Positions 10,015-20,869 of a DNA stretch of 52,690 nucleotides are shown here, in pieces (positions within the stretch are counted from its first letter, which is position 1; every line of letters starts with the position of its first letter). Made by a program: the position numbers and the translations under genes. Source of the DNA: Chaetoceros tenuissimus (lineage: Eukaryota; Bacillariophyta; Thalassiosirophyceae; Chaetocerotales; Chaetocerotaceae); contig BLLK01000066.1 of NCBI GenBank assembly GCA_021927905.1, positions 343-53,032 of the forward strand. The letters are read 5' to 3'. The notes under the pieces were generated by a model. It worked only from the letters and a program-made list of their open reading frames with translations. It was not told the origin of the DNA and did no database searches.

Positions 10015-10590
10015 AGGCATATGAACTGGGAGTTCTTCTTCAGCATCTGGATAGAACTCCATCCAATCTATATGGTTAACTGATGCACCATTAAGCAGAC
10101 TGACTACATCATCTGGCCTTAGTGGATCAAACCTGAGCTCTCCAGGTATGGCTTTCCTTTGCTTTTCAAGGTAACACCTATCAAGGTGATTGAATATCCT
10201 ATATACTGCATCAAGATGTCCTTCACCTGGGTCACATAGGTGCTGTGAAAGCACACTAACTTCAGTCAAGATATCAATCTGTCCAAGCTTACATGCCCAA
10301 CAAAGTACACAGATATACTGTTTGTACTGTTTGTACTTAGAAAGCTCTGGAGTAACATCAATCTCAGGAATATAGCTGGAAGGAAAAGGAAGCTTGCCAT
10401 CACCCCTTTTATGCAAAGGGATTGCATCAGTAGCCAAATCCTTCTTTACAATGTCAATGACCTCAATGCAGTTGGCACTCCAAATGATCCTACCATCATC
10501 AGTCTGAATACATTCAATGCCACCACCAAGATATCTAGCTGATCCAACCACTGAAATGCCACCACCAAGATATCTAGCTGATCCAACCAC
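10003..10590 (-). pseudogene. copia RT/RNase H-junction fragment (inverted)
   Basis: A 195-codon minus frame includes ARYLGGGIECIQTDDGRIIW, PFPSSYIPEIDVTPELS, LGQIDILTEVSVLSQH and DPGEGHLDAVYRIFNHLD. These align in order with the same stretch of the plus-strand copia fragment at 19.6-20.0 kb (DMYLGADF, YRPELDTSEP, LGRVDVLTKISLLS, NPSTGHLHQALHMFKYLK). It is truncated at both ends: at 10,003 by the gypsy integrase tail and at about 10,590 just beyond a 39-bp tandem duplication (10516-10593). Confidence 0.7.
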
Positions 10591-10593
10591 TGA
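10516..10593. repeat. 39-bp tandem duplication
   Basis: AATGCCACCACCAAGATATC begins at 10516 and at 10555. On the minus strand each copy encodes a VGSARYLGGGI-type segment. The period is a multiple of three, so the frame survives. Confidence 0.95.
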
Positions 10594-11770
10594 AGACTTC
10601 TACAATTTGAACTTAGAATCTAAGGCAATCAATTGGAAAGTGATTACCAAGAGAAAATGCAAGCAGATTGCCAGCAATAATGAAAGAGAGAACACTGCAC
10701 AAATCTCACACTGGTATCATATTCTTAGAAAGTTTTCTAAAAAGTGTGCCATTCATACCAATGGTATAGTGTGCTCAACATAGATTATCAATCAGACATA
10801 TTGAACTAAACAATGAATACACAATTCATTTTTATTTTATCCTAGATCAGTGTATAGATTATGGAGGACCCTGCCATAGATACTCTGATATGGATATTTG
10901 TAAATGGCTAAATGACCTGATTGTGCCAATATCCCTATTGACAAGAGAAAGTCTTGTTGAAGCAATCTTGTTGAGGAAGCCAATGAATTCTTTTGTAGTA
11001 AATAATCTAATCACATTTTAATTACCAACTATAGATATCTTAGGCACAACCAATAATCTTGTGTTATATATATGTTCCCCAATTTAGTAGAGTGGAGATT
11101 TAAGTTGAGTCCACATAATCATGCAAAGAATTGGATTGTGCAAATGATTGTATTAGGATCAAGCTGAGATTAGGAATTGATCTTTTGATATTGCTTGAAC
11201 TCACATCAAAGGTAGGATATATGTCATGTGGTATTTCTGATAGCAGCATGACTCAGGAAGAGTGTCTGTGGCATGGTTAGTATAGTTCTGTTAGTATCAC
11301 TATTGTATTGGTCACCTTTTTTGGTACAGTTTATAAGGAAAAAGATTTATTTCTATTGAAAGTGTCAATAAAAAAACTGATGGTAACATGTGTATGGAAG
11401 TAGCTTGTGAACTCCTATCTCCTATTCCTCCACAAAACAACCACTTTTTAACTCCCTGATCCGATATGGTTATGACATGCTTATCATGCCTGTATCTAAT
11501 CCATTACCTACTACAGTGATATTGGTCCTCTAGTACTTTTAGATGATGTAATAATTATTTGAACTACATAATGAACAAGGCTTATAATCAATAATATTAG
11601 CTCTAGCTGTAAATCAAGTGCAGTACAGCAGAACTAACAATTATAGTTGGAATCTATCCAAGTCATCAACACAAACTTTGAGTCATTTATCGAAAATTCA
11701 CTGTTGATGTCCAATTCACATTTACATTTGGAAGTAGAACTGTCTCATTCTATTTCATTTTTATTCAAAA
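10594..11770. other. AT-rich stretch with no supportable gene
   Basis: Only short, stop-ridden frames are present, for example a plus frame near 10610-10783 (LESKAINWKVITKRKCKQIA) and one near 10800 (LNNEYTIHFYFILDQCIDYG). They may be eroded retroelement sequence, but no motif can be named. The last 150 bp are probably the 3' flank of the minus-strand gene that ends at 11,771. Confidence 0.4.
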
Positions 11771-13128
11771 TCAACATATAAATCTATGTGGTTTAGTGTC
11801 ATTGAATGGAGTTACATGATTGAGCCCATTTGGATTAAAAAAATAATTTTCAAGATTACCTCGAAACAGGCGAGCATTGGAAATTGAAGATGACCAACTT
11901 GAGGTCTCAGTGCCAACAAAAATTTTGCTTTCAATTGAAATAAAATAGTTCAAAACTGATCCAGTAAACACATTGTACTTTCTATAATATGGATTTGCTT
12001 TATCCACAATCAATTTTGAGCCAGCTAGCAAAACTTTCACTTTGCCATCATACATTCCATCCGTTAGTAAGTTTTTTAAATCTGCTAAATTTTGTCGATT
12101 CAGAAGTTCAATATCAGTCAAAAATTCATTTGATTTATTAACAATATTTTGTTCCATTTTCTCCATAACATCGAACGCTACAGGTAGTAATATATGATCT
12201 ACTGGTGGCTCAGGATACTTGTTGTATATTAATTCTGTAATATTTCTGATTGAAGTGACTCTTTTTTCATTACAAATATGTTGCTGTCTAAGCATATCGG
12301 GTTCTACACGCATATGTATAGTCATAAATCCTTCTCCATTTCTTAGTATCTTCAATATATCTGTTATTATTTCCATAATATATTGATGGGGTTCCAATGC
12401 CCCAGAAAGGATAGATCTATAAATGTTTTCATTTGGTATTGGATGTTGTCCATTAGAAATTGATCTCATTGTCTGCCTAAACCTATTGATGCTTTGATTT
12501 GGGTTCACATGTGCAATAGGTATAGGTTTTGTTGCGTTCTTCCAATTAACTTTCTTGTATTTGACATTGGGTCGATAGCCGTATGTGTAAGATGCATTTT
12601 TAGCGGTTAAAATTGTTATATTTGTTGAGGGCAGCGTATAAATATCAATATCTAATTCCGGGTCAAAGCTAACAAATGCTGGTAAATCTTGATGAAAAGT
12701 ATTCCAACGTTCCACATTGAAAAAAAAATCATGAGGAACAAATTGATTTGTTCCATGTGTATCTTTCCAAAAAAGATTCTCAATCAGAACATAAGAACAG
12801 TTATTTTCAGCTGCAAGAAAGAAGAAACCTGTGAATCTCCACAATTGATTACAAAAGCCAGTATTTACAGACCCCATAATAAGACATGTTTTTTTTGAAT
12901 CAATGCTACTTCTTGTTTTTGAGATTGATTCAACATTTATTTTACTTTTCACAGAGACACAATTTAAAGCACAGTGGAACTTGGAATCAAATGATACAAA
13001 AATTCTTTGAGAAATCAATGACCTGTTTTTAACGATTGTAGTAATTGCAAAAAGGGAAAAAAATAAGATAAATTTTAATTTTGTGAATTATTTCGAAAGA
13101 AAAATCCTCCTTTGTTTAGGCTGTTCAT
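11771..13128 (-). CDS. Type II membrane O-fucosyltransferase-like protein (1-nt frame break near start)
   Basis: The main minus frame (415 codons, from about 13018) has no ATG start; its upstream end reads ILFFSLFAITTIV, a clear signal-anchor helix, and then meets a stop. An ATG at 13128 opens MNSLNKGGFFFRNNSQ in another frame, and the two frames meet at a four-T run (13079-13082). One extra base there would join them, so I treat this as one gene with a sequencing error or a fresh 1-nt deletion. The lumenal part has NTGFCNQLWRFTGFFFLAAE, TIHMRVEPDML and FVGTETSSWSSSISNARLFR. These resemble the N-terminal Gly/Asn-rich loop, the HxR nucleotide-sugar motif and the C-terminal block of GDP-fucose O-fucosyltransferase-like enzymes (GT65/68-type folds). 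Likely Golgi/ER glycan transfer; donor and acceptor are unknown. Confidence 0.55.
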
Positions 13129-13328
13129 GCAAGGTGAATTGATAAGATTTGCTAAATCAAGGGTTGGAAATCTTTCCATGTTGTGCTTGCTCACCCCGTA
13201 CTACCTAGTTCGTCAGGGATAAACAATGACACACTAAGGATGATGACGTACGAAGTTATTCCAAGTTGAACCAAATCTTTGAAGGATACGTTCTTGTAGC
13301 ATTTGTTTGGTTGCAACGAACACTCATC

Positions 13329-14215
13329 TCAGGCCTTGTCCAAACACAACCTTCAAAAAAAAAGCGATGATGACGTCGACAAGGACACTTATTTTTCTAC
13401 CGCACTTTGTCCAAACACACACACAAAAAAAAAGAAAAAAACACCGATGTCAATAATGCTAAATTCTTTTAAGTATCTTCGCTAATTTTAGGCCGTCCTA
13501 CAATCTCTTCACATCACCAAAAATCTCTTGACACATCACCTCTTTTTTTACACTTATCAATTTTATACGGAGGAACAAGCAGTGACCTAGTTGCCTTTGA
13601 AAGCTCTGATATTCATAGAATGTGCCTTTGGAATTCTTTGCCAGCGATGTGGTTTCCTATGTGCCTTTGTACTCGACGACTCCACAACTTCTTGATTGAT
13701 CAGAATCCGAACAGTAGCTGATGCATTTTCTGTTAGCATTGAAGGTGGTGTTGATATATCAGAGAGAGATAATGGGGATTGACATCCGTTGGTTCCTAGA
13801 GATCTTTCTGGCTGGAGGAGGTGAACACTTCGACGATGACAGCGATAGATCAATACACAACCAAAGTGCCTATCAAAGTAGGAAGTATAACACAGAATTT
13901 CTTCGAGGGTCACTAATGAACCATGTATGAGATACTGGTATGACGATACCTGTGAGACATAAGAAGAAGTAACATAGTAAAGTAAAAAGAAACATGTATC
14001 GTTGAGAGCTTTTTTTTTTTTGAGATGTGGGCAGACGAGGACCCTCAGCTACATAGGCTCAATTGCCTTATTTACTTTTTTTTCCTTGTGGAGCTTGGAG
14101 TTCGAGCTGCACAAGAAAAAAAAGGGTGCAAAAACAGGTCTTTTTTAGAAATTGAATGGGTTATGAGGTATGATTTTTTTTTTATTTTTTTTTCCTGTGT
14201 TTGGACAAGGCCTCA
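13329..14215. mobile_element. Harbinger-like MITE (881 bp) with TCA target duplication
   Basis: GGCCTTGTCCAAACACA at 13332-13348 is repeated exactly in inverse orientation at the right end (14196-14212). The element is flanked on both sides by TCA (13329-13331 and 14213-14215). GGCC-type 17-bp termini plus a 3-bp duplication fit PIF/Harbinger-type non-autonomous elements. A second copy of the TIR core (TTTGTCCAAACACAC) occurs just inside the left end near 13405. No transposase is encoded; a 108-codon minus frame (13587-13913) shows no recognisable domain. Confidence 0.7.
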
Positions 14216-14326
14216 AGGCTTTGCCATAAAGTGAGATCTGCTGCTGTAGGTTTCTGAATAAGGTACCTTCTGATCACTTACTGGTAGTATTTTTTCTCAT
14301 TACAATGACTATTTCAACTCTCGCTC

Positions 14327-15391
14327 ATGCCCATGCTTGTCTTCGTGAGTGCCTTGCAGCTGCTCAGGCTACTAATGGTGAGTTTCATTCTCCTTTTAAG
14401 TCTGTTGGTTTGTTGGGGAGTAGTTGATCTGGCGATCAATTCTTCTGCTCCTCCTATGGAGGTAGGAGAAGAGTGTGTCTATGTGCATGACTCTTCTGCA
14501 CTATGCCTTTAACATGAGTTGGTGGTGATACTTGCAGTCTCAATGGCCCCAACTGCCCTGTTGCCTCATACAAGGGGGTTAACAAGTTCCCTACTGCTGA
14601 GGAGCCAGTGCGAAGAAGTATGTCAAGGGTTACACCATGTCTTATTTGATGTTGCCTGGTGAAGCAGATGATGCCCTCAGAGTCTCCATGTTGGCGGAAG
14701 TGGGAGTGGACTGGAAGACTAGATTTGATACTCTGCAGAATTTTCCTGCCAAGGAGCTGACTTGTTCAGTTGTGGATTGTCTGGAGATGCTAATGTATAC
14801 TGCAATCAAGCTTAGACCTGACCTCAGGGAAAAGCCTACTCCTGACCCTACTACTGATTCTGAATCTGGTAGTTGATTCGCTGTGGAGATCTACCGGATT
14901 GAGGCCTTGGCTCAAGAGATGCTTGCGGCATGCACTAAAGGTGCTGCTAGCACTTGTCCAAAGGAAGTGAAGGATAAGATCACTGATGAGAAGCTGCAGA
15001 TTGTATCAGAGCATGTACAAGCTCGTGGATATTGTTGGTTCCCTCTCTGGAGTATTGGCTCTTCTTCAGGAAGACAACTTGGAAGTGTTCAAGTTGAAGG
15101 AGTTGGTAGATGGTATCTCCTTGTCAATGAGAAGCCTTAAGAACTCTATTGGCCAACATCACCCTGCATCTTAATATTTGGACTGCTCTTGAAGAAATGG
15201 AGGGAATGATTGAGAAGAAATTTTCTATTCTTGGTCAGAGGTTGGAGAATGTAGAAGCAAAAACAAATCTTTGCTTGGATGTACTTAAGGAGGATGAGGA
15301 TGACACAGACTCTGAAATGAGTGGCTGTGACACTCACTCCACACAAAAGGGTCTGAGCTGTGGAGACCACAAGTGTTGTCCTACCAGTTAG
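14327..15391 (+). pseudogene. Frameshifted plus-strand coding remnant, family unknown
   Basis: Consecutive plus frames look like pieces of one acidic, helical protein: MSYLMLPGEADDALRVSMLA (14637 on), YRIEALAQEMLAACTKG (14889 on), LVDIVGSLSGVLALLQEDNL (about 15020 on) and ALEEMEGMIEKKFSILGQRL (15185 on), ending DEDDTDSEMSGCDTHST before a stop at 15389. At least three frame changes or stops separate them. The region sits head-on against a minus-strand gag remnant and is probably retroelement-derived, but I do not recognise the domain. Confidence 0.4.
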
Positions 15392-15405
15392 GGTTAGGGT
15401 TAGGT
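15388..15405 (+). repeat. Interstitial telomere-type repeat, about three TTAGGG units
   Basis: The run GTTAGGGTTAGGGTTAGG lies exactly where the plus-strand remnant ends and the minus-strand gag remnant begins. TTAGGG is the telomere unit reported for diatoms. Confidence 0.7.
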
Positions 15406-15479
15406 AGCTTCCCACTCATACTTCTTCAAGGCTCTTTTTCCACTGCAATTTTTTCTTGCCTTTTCCTTCTTCACTGCTT

Positions 15480-16768
15480 ATTAACCTTCAGAGGATTGAC
15501 GTAGTTCCTCTTTCTGCTTGGCATTGAGCTTACTATATTCCTTGGGCTTGTGGAAACATAGTTCTACACCTATCTTGAGAGTTCCATATGAGACCTTGTT
15601 TGCAGAGGTCTTGGATCCTCCACTAGGGGAGATTTCATACCCCTTGCGCTTGTTATTTCCTTCCTTTGGTTTGAACAGATCTACTGGAAGGAGAAACTTG
15701 ATTGCATTAAACCAGTAGTTGAAGTTCCGATTACAGCAATAGCAGCACGAAGGTCACTGTCTTGGATCATAAGATATTGAACCTTAGAGACATTGTTGAA
15801 ATCTGGAACATCTGCTCCATGAGGTCACAGAATTTCTCAAGCTTGTAACTCCTGCCATTCCATTCACAGTTCATAATAAGGTCAACATTGGAAGTCACGA
15901 TAGCAAGGTAGGCACTACAGCCATTCTTTGTATGTGAAAAGGTTGCAAGAGTAGTTGCATACTGAGTGTTGCAGACTAGTGAATTTGTTGAGGTAATTGC
16001 TACTAATTACAAAGTAAATGAACTAGTTAAACAGATGAGATCAAGAGAGCAATGGAAATGCTGAATCTTGAGTAATCTGTAAATAGCTTGCCATATATGC
16101 GGCTAGGTTGCTAGCCAGTTGGAGCTGGCGTTTATAACACTGAGTACCTTTGGTTGCACTTTCAAGCAACTTGTAGACCTTTTGGTTGTCAGTTCTGAAC
16201 AGTGGATGGGTATGGCTGCTCTCAAGAAGTGATCCACTCCTTCCATACAATTATGGTTTCACAGCTTCCTCATCTTGGATCACATATATGAGTGGAATAT
16301 CACCGACACTGAAGACAGAGCCAAGGTAGTTGACAAAAGCTGGTTGCCACTGCTGTACTTGGAGTTCACAGGAAATGGAAGGCATATCAGATGGGTCCTG
16401 GTACTTTAGCTAAGGCAATTAGTGAAGTGCATGGCTTGAGGAGTTACAGGATGGGCAACAGTGGTAAGGTACTCATGACCGATACGAGCAGTGTGAATGT
16501 GGTACTTCTGGATCGCTTGAAGAGGTTCTCCACAGATAGCTGAAACAGCAGCAGTGATAACATTCCCTGCAGGATTTCTAACTTCCACGATTGCTGGTTC
16601 AGAACGTTTAATGTTCTTAAATGCATGGTCAAGAGTATCTTTGTTGAAGTCAGAGAAGTTGGCAATGGTGGTGAGACCTTCTTGAGCTAGGTGAGCTCTT
16701 TGGTCAGCAGTGAGGCGCATCTGGGGACCATTCTCCCAGAAGTGGTTGAAGTTGCCATCAGTAAACAT
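15480..16768 (-). pseudogene. Retroelement gag remnant (minus strand)
   Basis: The minus frame from 16768 begins MFTDGNFNHFWENGPQMRLT and continues ANFSDFNKDTLDHAFKNIKR for 120 codons to a stop. Displaced frames then give KVYKLLESATKGTQCYKRQL (16041-16250), AYLAIVTSNVDLIMN (about 15910) and YGTLKIGVELCFHKPKEYSK (about 15590). This order matches stramenopile retroelement gags, in which a short N-terminal segment precedes the capsid and a GVELRxHxxxEY block precedes the C-terminus. Multiple stops make it inactive. Confidence 0.5.
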
Positions 16769-16951
16769 GATAGGACTTGAGATAAGTATTTGTCAGTTTT
16801 GAATTTTGTGATTTTCTGTTTTGTGAGAAGAAAAGTGATTGCAAAAACTGATTGTTTTCAACTTTACCATTTGGATTTTGGCAATGCATTTTGCTCTCTC
16901 TGTTTTACTTAAGCCCCAGATCTGTTTAGAACAGAGTTGCTTTCTGGGATT

Positions 16952-17081
16952 CATATTAGTGATAAAAGGTGTCAGCTGAGGTATGTTTCATTAAAAGCAG
17001 ATGGCTTTTCTGAAATCATATTAGTGATAAAAGGTGTCAGCTGAGGTATGTTTCATTAAAAGCAGATGGCTTTTCTGAAAT
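16952..17081. repeat. 65-bp perfect tandem duplication
   Basis: CATATTAGTGATAAAAGGTG begins at 16952 and again at 17017, with the full 65-bp unit identical in both copies. It lies in non-coding sequence upstream of the minus gag remnant. Confidence 0.95.
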
Positions 17082-18570
17082 GATAGTTTAAAGCGGTGAT
17101 GCCGCCATCTTTTGACATCTCCAAGTGTTGACCCTAATTAGCTAGCACTTCAAAAGGTTATATTGTATATCTAAAGCAAAGATGAATGTAACTAGTTCAA
17201 TTTTTAAAGGTTATAGATTGTATTATGCAGATGCATGAATCTATACCAGTATTTTCATATATTGTGAGCGTCTACGCATGTAGGAATGAGCTCTATTTCA
17301 AATTTATATTCAACCAAACAAGAAAACAAGTTAGTCCAATTCTGCCTTTTATTGCTCTGCTTACTCATAGCAGTCTATGATGCATTTTATTGTCATCTTT
17401 CTCATTGTGGTAATAACCAATGACAGCATACAAAAGAGATGTGGTCTTCTCTCCATAGGATCACATAAGTTGACTCAAACTTTATTTAAGCTTTTGCATT
17501 CAATCTGCACGCTTTCCCAAGTGCTGAATGTTTATTTATTCATTTCTTTCTCCATAGAATCACTGGCTCATGCAGTCCTTACATTTGTTAATACTTTCTT
17601 TGCTTTCATCATTCCAACAACATGGTCAGCTCTACATCAAGCTTTATGAATTGAAAGTATTGATAAACTGTTTTATGTGTGTCAGCATAGGCTTGTAGCA
17701 TAGAGTTGCATTCAATCAAACTAAGAAATTATAATTAATACTATTCCATTGTGAAACATGAACATCGACGTTGTACAGCTAAATAGCTTGATACTTATCA
17801 CCCAACGGATCCATATAGTAAATACGTATGTCAACTTGAAACACATAGATATGAAAGGGGTGATATGCATGATCTGCAAAGTGTGATAAGTATTCATTAT
17901 CCAGTATTCATTGTCTAATTGCATGTTCAGCTTCATTGCTTTGTATAGCCAAGCTTGCACTTCAATAGTTGCAGCATGGAGTTGCAATAGCTGTGTCATA
18001 ACCATCACATGTGTCTGAGGGATACAAGGCAAGCAAAAATCGGATTGTTAGTTTTCCAATTGGAAATCGTATCGTGAGCGAAAAGCAGTAGTGTGGTGTC
18101 CTTACAGTGTTGTTGTCAGTTAGTTGGTACAGTGTAGAAAATACGATACAAACTAATAGGAAGTAGGTAATGCAGCGATTTGATTGGCTATTGACTTATT
18201 TGTATACTATGTAATACGTACAGAACATATGTTTCTGTTGGTAGTGTGAAACCACGGAACGGAGGAGGAGGAGGAGGAGGATGGATGGATGGATGGACGC
18301 GATAATCGCGGTAAAGGATCGGACCAACAATCCTATAATAATGGATTTTATTTGAAAGGAGAAGTATACTTGAGGTTGCAATTGTGACATCATAGTGTTA
18401 TGATTTGACAAGAAAGACACGTTTGAATCTTACCGTGAGTAATATTTCTACTATGAATAGGATCTGAAAGTAAGAGTATTCTGATATTCAATTGATTATA
18501 GTTATATGTATATGTGTAAGTGTTCTCTTCATGTGTATCAAAGTGTTCTCGCTGTGATTGCCCTGTCATG
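17082..18570. other. Non-coding stretch up to the assembly gap
   Basis: No frame here has coding character. A minus frame at 17721-18032 is His/Met-rich, without domain or homolog features. The only ordered structure is a (GGA)n(TGGA)n microsatellite at about 18255-18297. No tRNA cloverleaf could be recognised by eye. Confidence 0.5.
18255..18297. repeat. Compound microsatellite (GGA)n then (TGGA)n
   Basis: About six GGA units are followed directly by about four TGGA units in otherwise unique sequence. Confidence 0.9.
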
Positions 18571-18670
18571 NNNNNNNNNNNNNNNNNNNNNNNNNNNNNN
18601 NNNNNNNNNNNNNNNNNNNNNNNNNNNNNNNNNNNNNNNNNNNNNNNNNNNNNNNNNNNNNNNNNNNNNN
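18571..18670. other. Scaffold gap of 100 N
   Basis: Exactly 100 undetermined bases, the usual placeholder for a gap of unknown length. A copia RT coding frame begins directly to its right and plain non-coding sequence lies to its left, so the true gap probably contains retroelement sequence. Confidence 0.99.
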
Positions 18671-20329
18671 ACCACTAAAGGATGGCTCATCGAGGTGAAG
18701 TGGGAATCAGGGGAGACTTCGTTCGTACCGCTGAAAATAATCAAAGAATCTAACGCTGCAGAAGTGGCGGAGCATGCAAAGCGGGTTGGTATTGATGATG
18801 AACCAGCTTTTGCATGGTGGTGCAGGCAAGCGTTGAAGCAAAAGGAAGCCATGATAAACAAAGTATGTAAGAGAATCAGGAAAAGGTCAAAATTCGGAAT
18901 TGCCATACCTAAGGATTACGAGGAAGCAGTAATACTCGACAGAGCCAACCGCAACACAATGTGGCAAGATGCAACGAAAAAGGAGATGTCAAAAGTTGAA
19001 GTAGCGTTCCACTTTAATGAAAACGGATCTATTCCCATAGGTTTCCAAAAGATTGCATGTCACCTCATCTATGATGTGAAATTTGATCTAACTAGAAAGG
19101 CAAGATATGTTGGAGGAGGTCACATGACTAATGTGCCAGCTGCACAAAGTAATTCCAGTGTTGTATCAAGGGATTCAGTAAGGATAATGTTCCTCATAGC
19201 TGCATTGAATGACTTGGATATTAAGATGTGCGACATAGGAAATGCTTATCTGAATGCTGAAGCACGTGAAAGAGTACACTTCATTGCAGGACCTGAATGG
19301 GGAAGCAGAGCTGGAATGCCCGTAACAATTGTAAGAGCCTTATATGGATTGAAGTCTAGTGGAGCAGAGTGGAAGAAGTCGTTTGCCTCCTATATCAAGC
19401 ATACACTTGGGTATGAGCCGTGCGTAGGTTCTGATGACAATGTCTACCTGAAAGCAATGAACGACAAGGATGGGAATGAGTATTACTCTTACCTAGTGGT
19501 GTATGTTGATGATGTACTCTGCATTCATAAGGACCCCGATGAAGTTCTACGGATCATCAATCGAGATTATGCATTGAAGGAGCCACCATCTGCTCCGGAC
19601 ATGTATCTAGGTGCTGACTTCGCCAAGTTTGAGATATTCGACGAGGAAACGAACACAGTTATCATAACTTGGTCCATGTCTGCCGACAGTCATATCAAGA
19701 AAGCACTGGAAGTTGTACAGGCAAGAATGAATAGGGATAATGTTAGGTTCAAGTCCAAGAAAACTGCTGAAAGTCCTTTCACATCACAAGACTATAGACC
19801 CGAATTGGACACTAGTGAGCCTTGTAATGAAGACCAAGTAGAATTCTTCCAGAGTCTCATTGGTATAGCTAGATGGCTATGTGAGCTAGGTAGAGTGGAT
19901 GTGCTTACCAAAATTTCCCTGTTATCTACATGTCTAGCAAATCCAAGTACTGGACACTTGCATCAAGCACTACACATGTTCAAGTACCTCAAGGATCATA
20001 ATAGTTCCAAAATTGTATTTGATCCGAGATACGCCAATATTACCGATGACCACTTGCCGAGAGAACAACAAGTACAAGGCAATGTACATGAAAGAGTTGT
20101 ACCCTGATGCGGAGGACATGTAGAGGACATACCTAAGAATGCACCCAAGCCACTTGGCAGACTGGTGCAGATTTCAGTATTTGTAGATGCTGACCATGCA
20201 GGAGACAAGATTACTAGGAGATCAAGAACTGGAATCCTATTGTATCTTAATAAGGCACCAATACTATGGTACTCAAAGAGACAAAACACTGTGGAGACAT
20301 CTATGTTTGGATCTGAATTTGTTGTTTGA
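18671..20329 (+). pseudogene. Truncated Ty1/copia pol: RT and RNase H part
   Basis: The frame is open from the gap to 20107. It encodes the RT blocks KIACHLIYDVKFDLTRKARY, CDIGNAYLNAEARERVHFIA, RALYGLKSSGAEWKKSFASY, the catalytic YVDDVL and DMYLGADFAKFEIF, then the RT-RNase H linker. After a frame change near 20050 an RNase H start follows (DADHAGDKITRRSRTGILLY, SKRQNTVETSMFGSEFVV) and stops at 20329, twelve bases before the LTR of the next element. The N-terminal half is lost in the gap. It belongs to the same lineage as the inverted fragment at 10.0-10.6 kb and differs clearly from the intact element to its right. Confidence 0.85.
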
Positions 20330-20340
20330 GATGATAAAAT

Positions 20341-20598
20341 TGACATGAAAGTGACTTTCTGAGCGTCTGTACGTCGTCGGTAAGAATAGTGATCGCTGTG
20401 ATCCATTGCTTTCGATGATTGGTTTGGTGTCAAGCACTCCGTGCTTGAGAGAGAGAGATGGAGGATCTCTCAACTTCATCTTTACATCTATCTATAATTC
20501 AAAACAACTAATAGTAATAAAGGGATTTACTGTTACATCAATCTATCTAATACAACTACCAATTGATTCAATCGAAACGACTCCTTCTGCAGCTGTCA
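20341..20598 (+). repeat. 5' LTR (258 bp)
   Basis: Starts TGACATGAAAGTGAC and ends GCAGCTGTCA, with terminal TGACA/TGTCA inverted ends. An AATAAA hexamer lies at 20516-20521. It is identical base for base to the 3' LTR by eye. Confidence 0.97.
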
Positions 20599-20611
20599 GG
20601 TTATGAGCCCG
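20599..20611 (+). promoter_or_regulatory. Primer-binding site complementary to the tRNA-iMet anticodon arm
   Basis: GGTTATGAGCCCG follows the LTR with no gap. Its complement, CGGGCTCATAACC, contains the CAT anticodon and the surrounding anticodon stem-loop of initiator methionine tRNA, not its 3' end. Priming by an internally cleaved half-tRNA-iMet is established for Drosophila copia and yeast Ty5, and the same is inferred here. Confidence 0.8.
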
Positions 20612-20869
20612 AATACAACGTTGTTTCTATTGAATAACCAAGAGTGAATTATCAACATCAACATCAAATAGTGAAATCAATCACATCAACTAGCTTGTAG
20701 GTCCAAGAGAATAGACTTAGAAGATAATCAAATACCACTACATAGTGAAGAATCAACATAAGCTAATTCGGCCAAATCAAGACAAAGGAAAGCACCGTTT
20801 TAGCAAGAAGAACACATAGCAAACGTCTTAGAACACATAAATTTGTGAGAAACACAACTAGTTCCAGTC

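Noticed and set aside
13587-13913. 108-codon minus frame inside the Harbinger-like MITE as a transposase
   Set aside because: No DDE or HTH motif, low-complexity and Ser/His-rich; the element is too short for an autonomous copy.
17721-18032. Minus-strand 103-codon frame
   Set aside because: Composition unlike the real genes here, no domain; sits in non-coding DNA.
17082-18570. tRNA genes in the intergenic stretch
   Set aside because: No A-box/B-box pair with a plausible cloverleaf could be found by eye.
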